The position numbers and the translations under genes were made by a program. The notes below the pieces were generated by a model. That model saw only the letters and a list, made by a program, of their open reading frames with translations, had not been told where the DNA came from and made no database searches. From positions 1 to 33,972 of the forward strand of contig JANWVQ010000025.1 of assembly GCA_025056745.1 (NCBI GenBank): a stretch of 33,972 bases of DNA, written 5' to 3'. This document shows positions 9,438 to 17,446 of this stretch, in pieces (the first letter of the stretch is position 1; every line of letters starts with the position of its first letter). Origin of the DNA: Ignavibacterium sp. Its GTDB lineage: Bacteria > Bacteroidota > Ignavibacteria > Ignavibacteriales > Ignavibacteriaceae.

Positions 9438-10265
9438 TTGAAAACTATTTTAATCACTCTATCTGTCTTTAATTATCTTTACTGCCAGATTAACTTTTTT
9501 CACACTCAGGAAAATATTAAACTCTTTGCTGATCATTTATTTTGTGAGAAAGACTATTTACGAGCAATAGAAGAATATGTCAGATTAGATGAAAATTTTA
9601 TAAACGATTCTGTATTATTAAAAATTGGTATTTCATACCTAAAAATCGGACAGTTTATTCAATCAGAAAATTACTTTAAAAAAATAAATGACAAATCTCC
9701 TCTTAAAGAAATTTCAAATTCATTCAAATCAATAAATTTTCTTTTAAATAATAAAGTTGATTCTCTGGAAGAGTTTTGTAGTAATTTAAATTTCAGTAAT
9801 GAAATCATTAATAAGCACTTAATAATTTCAAAATTATTATTCAAAGATGAGCTACCAGACAGTTCTGTTATTACAAGATTTAATGAATTTGATAAAAAAT
9901 TTTTGACGGATTTAATTCAAAAAAAAATTGATAAAAAAGATAAATCTCCCATTCTCGCAGCATCACTATCTTTAATCCCAGGTTTAGGAAAAATTTATAC
10001 CGAAAATTATACAGATGGATTGACTTCATTCATTATAACAAATCTTTTTGCATATTTGGCAGTAGATAACTTTAACAAGTCACACAATTTTAGAGGATAT
10101 CTTTTTTCAATCACAGCAATTGGATTTTATCTTGGAAATATAGTTGGCTCATATTATTCCGCAATAAAATTTAATAAATCTCGTCAGCAAAAAATTTTGG
10201 ATGATTCATTTGAGTATCTAAAAAATAGAAATTACCTCTTAGATGATGTCAATTTATGTAATTAA
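9438..10265 (+). CDS. Exported TPR/membrane protein with GLG-x-YT motif (twin 1)
   Basis: I do not recognise a named family. The 275-residue product begins with a probable signal peptide (ILITLSVFNYLYCQ). TPR-like helices follow (DYLRAIEEYVRLDE, LLKIGISYLKIGQFIQSENYF), and a hydrophobic C-terminal part near residues 170-245 starts SLIPGLGKIYTENYTDG and holds about two membrane-spanning stretches. The next gene has the same architecture with LPGLGQFYTGNYLSG, so the two are paralogues. The start is a TTG with no strong Shine-Dalgarno; no ATG is suitably placed. It lies 17 bases after the YidD-like gene and overlaps its twin by 23 bases, so the three form one transcription unit. A role in the envelope is inference from the leader, membrane segments and neighbours. 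Confidence 0.75.
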   Translation: MKTILITLSVFNYLYCQINFFHTQENIKLFADHLFCEKDYLRAIEEYVRLDENFINDSVLLKIGISYLKIGQFIQSENYFKKINDKSPLKEISNSFKSINFLLNNKVDSLEEFCSNLNFSNEIINKHLIISKLLFKDELPDSSVITRFNEFDKKFLTDLIQKKIDKKDKSPILAASLSLIPGLGKIYTENYTDGLTSFIITNLFAYLAVDNFNKSHNFRGYLFSITAIGFYLGNIVGSYYSAIKFNKSRQQKILDDSFEYLKNRNYLLDDVNLCN

Positions 10266-11076
10266 GTGTTTTTTGGTTTTAATAGTATTTAATTGTTTTG
10301 GGCAAGATGATCTATTAAAGCAAAAAGATTACGCTGATTCAATCTTTAAAGCTCAAAATTATTTTGATGCTATAAAAGAATATAAACGATTAATGTTTTT
10401 TGATAAACAAGATAATTTCTCATTTTATGCATACAATCAAATTGCAAAATGTTATAAATATGGAGGTAAATTTGAGAAAGCGTCTGAATATTTTTCACTG
10501 GCATTATTAAAGGCACGAAACGATAAAGAAATATTTCATACAAAAGTCAATTTATGTCGATTAAACATAATTCAGAGAAAAACTTCAAATGCTAAAAGAA
10601 TGTTAGATCAAATTGAAAATGAAGGAAGATTTTCTATTTATGAAGATGAAATTAAATATTGGAGAGCTTGGATATATTTCTTTGAATGGAAATGGGTTGA
10701 GGCATCGAAAATTTTCGAGGAATTAGGGAAAAAAAATCTGTATGAAATTTGCATTAGTAATAAAGACAAATTCTATTCTATTGAAAAAGCTAAAATTTTG
10801 TCAATGTTTTTACCTGGGTTAGGGCAATTTTACACTGGAAATTATCTAAGTGGATTTGGTTCTTTTTTGTGGAATACCTTATCAGCATATTTAACAATAT
10901 CAGCTTTCTACCAAGATAGAATTTTTGACGGAGTAATAATTTCAAATCTTCTTTGGTTAAGATTCTATAAAGGTAATTTAGAAAATGCTGAAAAATTCGC
11001 CTTGGAGAAGAACAATATTTTATTTGAAGAAACTCTTGATTTTATTTACAAAAATTATTCGGAAGAAATTCCTTAA
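10243..11076 (+). CDS. Exported TPR/membrane protein with GLG-x-YT motif (twin 2)
   Basis: This is a 277-residue paralogue of the preceding product. It has a signal peptide (KCFLVLIVFNCFGQ), then TPR-like repeats (DYADSIFKAQNYFDAIKEYK, AYNQIAKCYKYGGKFEKASE) and a C-terminal hydrophobic region. That region starts near residue 187 with SMFLPGLGQFYTGNYLSG, then GSFLWNTLSAYLTISAF. The GLG-x-(Y/F)YT motif followed by a glycine-serine-phenylalanine turn and a membrane helix is shared with twin 1. Two adjacent ATG codons (10243, 10246) could start it. Function is unknown; tandem retention of both copies next to a YidD-like gene suggests a joint envelope role. Confidence 0.75.
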   Translation: MMSIYVIKCFLVLIVFNCFGQDDLLKQKDYADSIFKAQNYFDAIKEYKRLMFFDKQDNFSFYAYNQIAKCYKYGGKFEKASEYFSLALLKARNDKEIFHTKVNLCRLNIIQRKTSNAKRMLDQIENEGRFSIYEDEIKYWRAWIYFFEWKWVEASKIFEELGKKNLYEICISNKDKFYSIEKAKILSMFLPGLGQFYTGNYLSGFGSFLWNTLSAYLTISAFYQDRIFDGVIISNLLWLRFYKGNLENAEKFALEKNNILFEETLDFIYKNYSEEIP

Positions 11077-11147
11077 ATCTATTAAATTAATTAAATCATT
11101 TTCTTATTTTAGTATTAATTACTTGATCAAAATTTAACGAGGTTTTT

Positions 11148-11756
11148 ATGAAAAATAAGGCGATTTTGTTCATTGCAGTGGTTATAGGATTAATGCTACT
11201 TTTTTTGGGAATAATGTTAATTTGGGGAGTAGGAGTTTATAACAACTTAGTTTCTGCTGAACAAAATGTAATCAAACAATGGGCTCAAGTTGAAAATCAG
11301 TATCAACGCCGCGCTGATTTAATTCCAAACTTAGTTAATACAGTTAAAGGTTATGCAAATTTCGAAAAGCAGGTTTTGACAGATGTAGTTGAAGCTCGTT
11401 CAAAAGTGGGTCAATTTAATGTTACACCTGAAGTTCTTAATGATCCTCAAGCATTTCAAAAATTTCAATCTGCACAAGGTGAATTAAGTAGTGCTCTCTC
11501 AAGATTGTTAGCCGTGGTAGAAAATTATCCAGAATTAAAAGCAAATGAAAATTTCTTGCAACTTCAAGCACAATTGGAAGGGACTGAAAATAGAATAGCA
11601 GTTGAGAGGAAAAGATTTAATGAATATGTCCAGGAATATAATACTTCAATAAAAAAATTTCCTGCAACGATCTTAGCCTCGATTTTTGGATTCAGAGAGA
11701 AACAATATTTTTCAGCTGTTCAGGGTTCTGAAGTGCCACCAAAAGTAGAATTTTAA
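11148..11756 (+). CDS. lemA: LemA family protein
   Basis: This is a membrane-anchored coiled-coil protein of the LemA family, whose molecular role is still unclear. The single N-terminal membrane helix (residues about 5-27) is followed by the family signature: YNNLVSAEQNVIKQWAQVEN, QRRADLIPNLVNTVKGYA and ALSRLLAVVENYPELKAN. The end, FPATILASIFGF followed by FSAVQGSEVPPKVEF, is also typical. It has 202 residues and looks complete. An ACGAGG Shine-Dalgarno precedes the ATG. The stop overlaps the ATG of the TPM-domain gene by one base (TAATG); LemA-TPM pairs are common in bacteria, which suggests they act together at the membrane. Confidence 0.95.
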   Translation: MKNKAILFIAVVIGLMLLFLGIMLIWGVGVYNNLVSAEQNVIKQWAQVENQYQRRADLIPNLVNTVKGYANFEKQVLTDVVEARSKVGQFNVTPEVLNDPQAFQKFQSAQGELSSALSRLLAVVENYPELKANENFLQLQAQLEGTENRIAVERKRFNEYVQEYNTSIKKFPATILASIFGFREKQYFSAVQGSEVPPKVEF

Positions 11757-12484
11757 TGATTAAGAACTTAATAATATTTTTACTCATATCTTGTTCGATT
11801 TATTCGACAGATGATAAGTATAAATTAAATCAATGGGTAACAGATTATACAAACACTCTAACTCCAGAACAAATTTTATTTCTTAATAAGAAATTAAAAG
11901 ACTATCAAGATTCTACAACCACCCAAATTGTTGTTTTAATTATAAAATCACTTGAGGGTAATTCAATTGAAGATTTAGCCAATGAGATATTTACTTACAA
12001 TAAAATTGGAACTAAACAGAATGATAATGGAGTTTTAATTTTAGTTTCATTAGATGATAAGGCAATCAGAATAGAAGTTGGTTATGGCTTGGAATCGAAA
12101 TTAACGGATGCGCTGAGTTCATCAATTATTCGTAATGATATAATTCCTTACTTTAAGGCTGAAAATTATTTTGAAGGAATTAACTCGGGATTAAATTCAA
12201 TAATTAAAGCAATTGATGGAGAATATAAGTCCGATAAAAAGAAATCTGAAGACAAAATTGATATTTTTTCTTTAATTATATCAGTCATAATAATTTTTAT
12301 TCTAATTAGCACTTTAATAAGATCAAATAGATATTACAGAATTGGTAGCACAGGTTTTGGATATAGAAATCCTTGGGGAGGTGGGTTTGGAGGATTCGGT
12401 GGTTTTGGAGGTGGCGGGTTTGGTGGTGGATTTTCAGGTGGTGGAGGTATGTCTGGGGGTGGGGGAGCTAGTGGTAGGTGGTAA
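11756..12484 (+). CDS. TPM-domain (YgcG-like) exported membrane protein
   Basis: The 242-residue product has an N-terminal signal (IIFLLISCSIYS), a TPM domain (formerly DUF477) at residues about 25-155, one membrane helix near 170-190 (LIISVIIIFILISTLI) and a glycine-rich tail. The TPM landmarks are visible: TNTLTPEQI, TTTQIVVLII, GTKQNDNGVLILVS and RIEVGYGLESKLTDA. The tail consists of GGFGG and SGGGG runs and ends in GGGASGRW, the usual ending for this family. The signal contains LISC, which could be a lipobox, but the stretch before it is short. Its start overlaps the lemA stop, consistent with translational coupling. Confidence 0.92.
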   Translation: MIKNLIIFLLISCSIYSTDDKYKLNQWVTDYTNTLTPEQILFLNKKLKDYQDSTTTQIVVLIIKSLEGNSIEDLANEIFTYNKIGTKQNDNGVLILVSLDDKAIRIEVGYGLESKLTDALSSSIIRNDIIPYFKAENYFEGINSGLNSIIKAIDGEYKSDKKKSEDKIDIFSLIISVIIIFILISTLIRSNRYYRIGSTGFGYRNPWGGGFGGFGGFGGGGFGGGFSGGGGMSGGGGASGRW

Positions 12485-12572
12485 AATTTTATCTTAAATT
12501 GATTTGCCTTTGTTTGAATATTTTAATAATATAGAAAAGATAAAAATATCAACAATTTAAACGGAGATAATT

Positions 12573-12905
12573 ATGGCAATAATGATAACTTCCGAATGCA
12601 TCAACTGTGGTGCTTGTGAACCAGAATGCCCAAATAATGCAATTTATGAGGGAGGTGTTCCTTGGGAATTGGAAGGCAAAACTTATGGCGAAAATGACCC
12701 TGCTCCTTCAGGTGCAGTTGGATTCTTCTCAAATGATTTTTTCTATATTGTTCCTGATAAATGTACTGAATGTGTAGGTTTTCACGATGAACCACAATGT
12801 GCTGCAGTATGTCCAGTTGATTGTTGCGTCCCAGATCCAAATCACGTTGAAGACAAAGAAACTCTTCTAAAGAAAAAAGAATATTTAGATTCAATCGGTC
12901 GTTAA
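12573..12905 (+). CDS. 2[4Fe-4S] ferredoxin, extended type
   Basis: This is a low-potential electron carrier of 110 residues with two 4Fe-4S sites. Site one is [11 protein letters not shown] (C9, C12, C15, C19). Site two is [17 protein letters not shown], with eight residues between the second and third Cys instead of two, as in Chlorobium and Allochromatium ferredoxins. Between the sites is a longer than usual loop ([16 protein letters not shown]), and the C-terminus carries an extra charged tail of about 25 residues. CGGAG before the ATG is a good Shine-Dalgarno. A second, shorter ferredoxin with the same loop follows, so the two are paralogues. The redox partners are not identified. Confidence 0.93.
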   Translation: MAIMITSECINCGACEPECPNNAIYEGGVPWELEGKTYGENDPAPSGAVGFFSNDFFYIVPDKCTECVGFHDEPQCAAVCPVDCCVPDPNHVEDKETLLKKKEYLDSIGR

Positions 12906-12917
12906 CACCTACTGACT

Positions 12918-12975
12918 AGCTGTCTAAAAAGTCTTTTTAATTTTTTTGTGACAAAAATTTACTTTTTAGACAGCT
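12918..12975 (+). repeat. 15-bp perfect inverted repeat between the two ferredoxin genes
   Basis: AGCTGTCTAAAAAGT (12918-12932) and its exact reverse complement ACTTTTTAGACAGCT (12961-12975) flank a 28-base spacer that includes a run of seven T. It starts 13 bases after the first ferredoxin stop. It could act as a transcription terminator, but the long spacer and the lack of a T-run directly after the right arm are unusual. The core AGCTGTC/GACAGCTTC recurs in the hairpin at 30653-30684, so it may instead belong to a dispersed intergenic repeat family. Confidence 0.7.
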
Positions 12976-13072
12976 TCAACTTTTCTTTTATTAAAAATTA
13001 TAAAATTGCATTTCACTTTTGAGAAATCAAGTTAAAAAATCCACTTTAAATTTAATTTTTACAGCTTTTTTC

Positions 13073-13088
13073 TGGCATAGTATTAGCA
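13073..13088 (+). promoter_or_regulatory. Candidate sigma-54 (-24/-12) promoter of the second ferredoxin
   Basis: TGGCATAGTATTAGCA matches the sigma-54 consensus TGGCAC-N5-TTGCW at GG and GC with the obligatory 10-base spacing, and also at the flanking TGGCA and CA. Transcription would begin near 13100, about 24 bases before the ATG, leaving just enough room for the AGGAG Shine-Dalgarno. No TAnnTTTG element is seen in this gap. No enhancer site was identified, and chance matches occur in AT-rich DNA. Confidence 0.4.
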
Positions 13089-13123
13089 TATTAAATATAA
13101 ACTTTAAGAAAACAGGAGTAAAA

Positions 13124-13390
13124 ATGGCTTACAGAATAACAGAAGATTGTATAAACTGTGGTGCTTGTGTTTCTGAATGTCCTAATGATGCTATCTATGA
13201 AGCAGGAACAAATTGGGAAATGAATGGTCAAATTTACGGTGAAGGTGATCCAGCTCCATCTGGTGCAGTTGGTTTCTATTCTGATGAATATACTTACATT
13301 GTACCCGACAAATGCACTGAATGTGTTGGATTTTATGATGAACCACAGTGTGTTGCCAGCTGTCCAAATGAAGCTGTAGTTAAGATTTAG
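13124..13390 (+). CDS. 2[4Fe-4S] ferredoxin (second copy)
   Basis: This 88-residue paralogue of the preceding ferredoxin has the same two sites: CINCGACVSEC, and CTECVGFYDEPQCVASC with eight residues in the second-site spacer. The interdomain loop [14 protein letters not shown] is also shared. It lacks the charged C-terminal tail of its neighbour and ends shortly after the last Cys (NEAVVKI). The frame stays open upstream to a TTG at 13019, but the ATG at 13124 is the real start: AGGAG lies 5 bases before it and homology begins there. It has its own candidate promoter and a strong terminator (13444-13471), so it is probably expressed separately from the first copy. Confidence 0.93.
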   Translation: MAYRITEDCINCGACVSECPNDAIYEAGTNWEMNGQIYGEGDPAPSGAVGFYSDEYTYIVPDKCTECVGFYDEPQCVASCPNEAVVKI

Positions 13391-13443
13391 ACTTTTTCAT
13401 AGAGCCTCCTTTATTTGTTGGTAAATTATGTTAGGTAGATGAG

Positions 13444-13471
13444 AAAAGGGCACTTAGTTGCCCTTTTTTTA
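13444..13471 (+). terminator. Rho-independent terminator after the second ferredoxin
   Basis: AAAAGGGCA (13444-13452) pairs with TGCCCTTTT (13459-13467) around the six-base loop CTTAGT, and the right arm runs into an uninterrupted T tract (13464-13470). It is the clearest terminator in the window. The Rieske gene begins almost immediately after it. Confidence 0.9.
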
Positions 13472-13515
13472 TTTTGAAGTCATTAGATTATATTTCAAAA
13501 AATTTTGAGAAAGTT

Positions 13516-13831
13516 TTGTTAAAAAAGATTTGTAAATTAAGCGATTTGTCTGAAGGCAAAGGAAAAAAATTTTTTATTGATGATGAAGACGTTGCCATTT
13601 TCTTGATTAAAGGAAAAGTTTTTGCATTGAGTAATATATGTCCTCATCAGCATTCATCAATAATTCACGAAGGATTTTTAGAAGATGATTTTGTGGTTTG
13701 CCCAGCTCACGGCTGGAAATTCAATATTCATAATGGTAAAAAAGAAGGTAAATATAACGGACTAAAATCTTATTCGGTGATGGTGGAGAATGGAGAAGTT
13801 TTCATTGAGATGAAAAAGAACACTTATAAAT

Positions 13832-13839
<8 letters not shown>
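13516..13839 (+). CDS. Rieske [2Fe-2S] ferredoxin-like protein
   Basis: This small soluble electron-transfer protein has one Rieske domain. The cluster ligands are in CPHQHSS (C42, H44) and CPAHGW (C62, H65), counted from the chosen start, with the usual spacing. It lacks any signal peptide or membrane anchor, so it resembles NirD-type or oxygenase-type Rieske ferredoxins rather than the cytochrome bc subunit. Starts are uncertain. TTG at 13516 is preferred because GAGA lies 5 bases upstream and the domain begins right after it (KKICKLSDLSEGKG). TTG at 13474 would add 14 residues but sits only a few bases after the terminator T tract, without a ribosome-binding site. Its end overlaps the queG ATG by 8 bases, so the two are translationally linked. 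Confidence 0.85.
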
Positions 13840-14755
<916 letters not shown>

Positions 14756-14802
14756 AATTAATTTATCAAAAACTTAAGATATTAATTCTTTAAAATCATC
14801 GC

Positions 14803-15777
14803 TTAATGAATCAATTTCAAAATTCTATCTGAACGAATTGAGCCAAGTAATCTGAATAAATCTGAAAATGGAATATTTCTATCCCAAGAAAATAAAACTA
14901 AAAATGCTTGTCCAATTACTGCATCACGTGGCACAAAGCCCCAAAATCTACTATCAAGACTATCATCACGATTGTCTCCCATCATAAAATAATAGTTTTT
15001 CTTGAAAGTGTAAGAGTTAGTTTTAACACCATCAATATAAATTTCACCATTTTGAATTTCTACAACTCTTTTGCCGAATTCTCTATCAATCAAAGTTCTC
15101 CAACCTTCAATGTTATTAAGATCTAAATTAATTCTCATCCCCTTTTTAGGGACAACTAAAGGACCATAATTATCCTCATTCCAAGGCATACCTCTTGGAA
15201 AAATTCTTGGTTCAGGGAAACCTTTTGGTAATGGTTTTGCAAAAGGGCTATTGTAAAAACCGCGATAATATTTTATGTATGGTGGACGCCAAAATTCTTT
15301 CCCATTTACAAAAACTACTTTATCGATTATTTCAACAGTGTCTCCAGGTAAACCTATACATCTTTTAACGTAATTAACACCTTTCTCAGATGGTTCAAGT
15401 TGGTCTCGATCACCCGGATATTCAAAAACTACAATATCTCCTCGTTCTGGTTCCTTTAATGCTGGTAAAGTAAAATAGGGAAGTGAGATTTCTGTAAATG
15501 GAATATATCTTGGTGAACTGGCTCCGTATATAAATTTATTTACAATAACAAAATCACCAACTAAAATTGTATCTTCCATTGAACCTGTTGGTATACGGGT
15601 GTTTTGGATTATAAAAGTAATTATAAAAAATGCTGCTAATCCTGCATAGAAAAGCTGTTTGAAAAATTCTAATATCTTTTTACTTAAAGGTTTATTTTTA
15701 TCTTCTTTCTCTTCTGGATGAAAATAGTCATATATTTTTTGTTTCAATTTTTCCTTGAAAGTTGGATTATTACTCAA
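14803..15777 (-). CDS. lepB: Signal peptidase I
   Basis: This membrane serine protease removes signal peptides from exported proteins. At 324 residues it is an extended form. One membrane helix (residues about 40-58, LFYAGLAAFFIITFII) is followed by the catalytic serine in PTGSMEDT (Ser66) and the general-base lysine in YVKRCIGLPGD (Lys138). Box E, GDNRDDSLDSRFWG, lies near the end. A long periplasmic insertion (residues about 165-240) separates the lysine from box E. The first 35 residues are charged and cytoplasmic. The gene follows gatB by 14 bases on the same strand, so they are probably cotranscribed, and it converges on queG with a 47-base gap in which I see no convincing terminator. 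Confidence 0.96.
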   Translation of the reverse strand: MSNNPTFKEKLKQKIYDYFHPEEKEDKNKPLSKKILEFFKQLFYAGLAAFFIITFIIQNTRIPTGSMEDTILVGDFVIVNKFIYGASSPRYIPFTEISLPYFTLPALKEPERGDIVVFEYPGDRDQLEPSEKGVNYVKRCIGLPGDTVEIIDKVVFVNGKEFWRPPYIKYYRGFYNSPFAKPLPKGFPEPRIFPRGMPWNEDNYGPLVVPKKGMRINLDLNNIEGWRTLIDREFGKRVVEIQNGEIYIDGVKTNSYTFKKNYYFMMGDNRDDSLDSRFWGFVPRDAVIGQAFLVLFSWDRNIPFSDLFRLLGSIRSDRILKLIH

Positions 15778-15791
15778 TTTAACTCCTAATT

Positions 15792-17246
15792 TTATTTCTT
15801 TCTTAAATTTAATTCTTCAAGTAAAACTTTATTCAATAGTTGAGGATTTGCTTTGCCCTGAGTTTGTTTCATAATCTGACCAACGAAAAATCCAAAAACT
15901 TTTTCTTTCCCCGATAAATATTCTTCTACTTGATTTGTATTACTATCTAAGACTTTTGAAACTATATCCTTGATTAAATTTATATCATTTATCTGAGCGA
16001 GATTTTTTTCATTCACTATAAGATTAGGATCTTTATCATCCTTAAGCATTATTTGAAAAACTTCTTTTGCGATTTTACTACTTATGACCTCCTCTGAAAT
16101 TAGATTAATAAGCTTTGCAAGATTCTCAGGCGAAATTGCGAATTTATTTATAGTTATATTCTCCGAATTAAGAATTGACATAACATCAACCATCAACCAA
16201 TTACTGGCTAATTTATATTCTTTGGTATGTGCAACAACTTTTTCATAATAATTTGCTAAACTTTTATCCTGAGTTATGATTTCAGCATCGTAATTTGGTA
16301 TGGAGTAGGATTCAATGAACCTTTTCAATTTTATATCTGGCAACTCTGGTATTGCGCTTTTTATTTTTTCAAACCATAACTCATCTACTAAAAGCGGTGT
16401 AAGGTCTGGATCGGGGAAGTACCTATAATCTTGTTCCTCTTCTTTAGTTCGCATTGGATATGCTTCTTCTAGATCTGCATTCCAGAGTAATGTTTGTTGA
16501 ACTACTTGTTCACCATCTTCAAGTAAATCAATTTGTCTTTCTATCTCAAATCTAATTGCCTTTTCAACATTTCTGAATGAATTCATATTTTTTATTTCGG
16601 TTTTAACACCAAGTTTTGTATCGCCAACTTTTCTAACAGATACATTAGCATCACATCTCAAAGAGCCTTCCTCCATATTTCCATCACAAATTTCAAGGTA
16701 TTGAACCAATTGCTTAATTTTCATCAGATACAAATATGCTTCTTCAGGAGAGTTTATATCTGGTTGAGAAACTATTTCAATCAAAGGTATTCCACATCTG
16801 TTAACGTCAATTAAAGTTGAATCTGATTTATCGTGAATTGACTTACCTGCATCTTCTTCCAAGTGAATTCTTTTGATTCGAATTATTTTTTCGGATCCAT
16901 CTTTTTTAGTTATTGTAATAAAACCATTTTCACATAACGGCTCTTCATATTGAGAGATCTGATATCCTTTGGGTAAGTCTGGATAAAAGTAATTTTTTCT
17001 GGCAAATACAGAATGGTTGTTAATTTTACAATTAGTAGCAATTCCCATCATAATTGCGAATTCAACAGCTTTTTTATTCAGAACAGGCAGAACTCCTGGA
17101 TGCCCTAAACACACTGGACAAATATTTGTGTTTGGTTCATTGCCAAATTTGGTTGAACAACTGCAAAACAATTTTGTTTCAGTAAGCAGTTGAGCGTGAA
17201 CTTCAAGTCCTATTACTGGTTCGTATTTTTGATTGAACTTTGACAT
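15792..17246 (-). CDS. gatB: Aspartyl/glutamyl-tRNA amidotransferase subunit B
   Basis: GatB is the kinase/tRNA-binding subunit of the GatCAB complex, which converts Glu-tRNA(Gln) and Asp-tRNA(Asn) to the amide forms. Its 484 residues have the family length. The start holds YEPVIGLEVHAQL and a zinc-type CSCS...CPVCLGHPGVLP segment. ARKNYFYPDLPKGYQISQY, EEDAGKS and DYRYFPDPDLTP follow, and the C-terminal YqeY-like tail ends with VGQIMKQTQGKANPQ. gatA and gatC are not in the window. Divergent from the SLC13 gene across a 200-base AT-rich gap (17247-17446), which must hold promoters for both; I see no full-consensus element there. Confidence 0.97.
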   Translation of the reverse strand: MSKFNQKYEPVIGLEVHAQLLTETKLFCSCSTKFGNEPNTNICPVCLGHPGVLPVLNKKAVEFAIMMGIATNCKINNHSVFARKNYFYPDLPKGYQISQYEEPLCENGFITITKKDGSEKIIRIKRIHLEEDAGKSIHDKSDSTLIDVNRCGIPLIEIVSQPDINSPEEAYLYLMKIKQLVQYLEICDGNMEEGSLRCDANVSVRKVGDTKLGVKTEIKNMNSFRNVEKAIRFEIERQIDLLEDGEQVVQQTLLWNADLEEAYPMRTKEEEQDYRYFPDPDLTPLLVDELWFEKIKSAIPELPDIKLKRFIESYSIPNYDAEIITQDKSLANYYEKVVAHTKEYKLASNWLMVDVMSILNSENITINKFAISPENLAKLINLISEEVISSKIAKEVFQIMLKDDKDPNLIVNEKNLAQINDINLIKDIVSKVLDSNTNQVEEYLSGKEKVFGFFVGQIMKQTQGKANPQLLNKVLLEELNLRKK

Positions 17247-17446
17247 AATTTATTTTAATTTCAAATATAATATCAAACTCATAAATCTTAAGAATATTTC
17301 AGATTGAGTTAATATTGTTTAATCATTAATTTTAAGAAAAAGTTATCAGTAATTCATTTTAATTCTGATTATGAAATTTTTTGCTTTTATTTTTAATTGC
17401 TAATTCGGTAATATGTATTTAACTTTAATAAAAAAATATTCAAAAT

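Noticed and set aside
12360-12482. Glycine-rich GGT/GGA repeats at the end of the TPM gene as a DNA repeat array
   Set aside because: They encode the family's normal glycine-rich tail and have no regular repeat unit.
12601-12894. 97-codon minus-strand frame over the first ferredoxin
   Set aside because: The plus strand encodes an intact ferredoxin with all cysteines; the antisense product is low-complexity and His/Leu-rich.
13019-13123. Longer N-terminus for the second ferredoxin from TTG 13019
   Set aside because: Homology begins at ATG 13124, which has AGGAG in front of it; the upstream part would also cover the candidate promoter.
14756-14802. Bidirectional terminator between queG and lepB
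   Set aside because: Only a weak imperfect AT-only stem (around TTAAGATATTAATTCTTTAA) is visible; not enough to support a call.
17247-17446. TATATTTG on the minus strand close to gatB as a promoter
   Set aside because: It matches the -7 box but has no TTTG/TTG at the right distance and would leave a leader of only about 10 bases, so it was not called.
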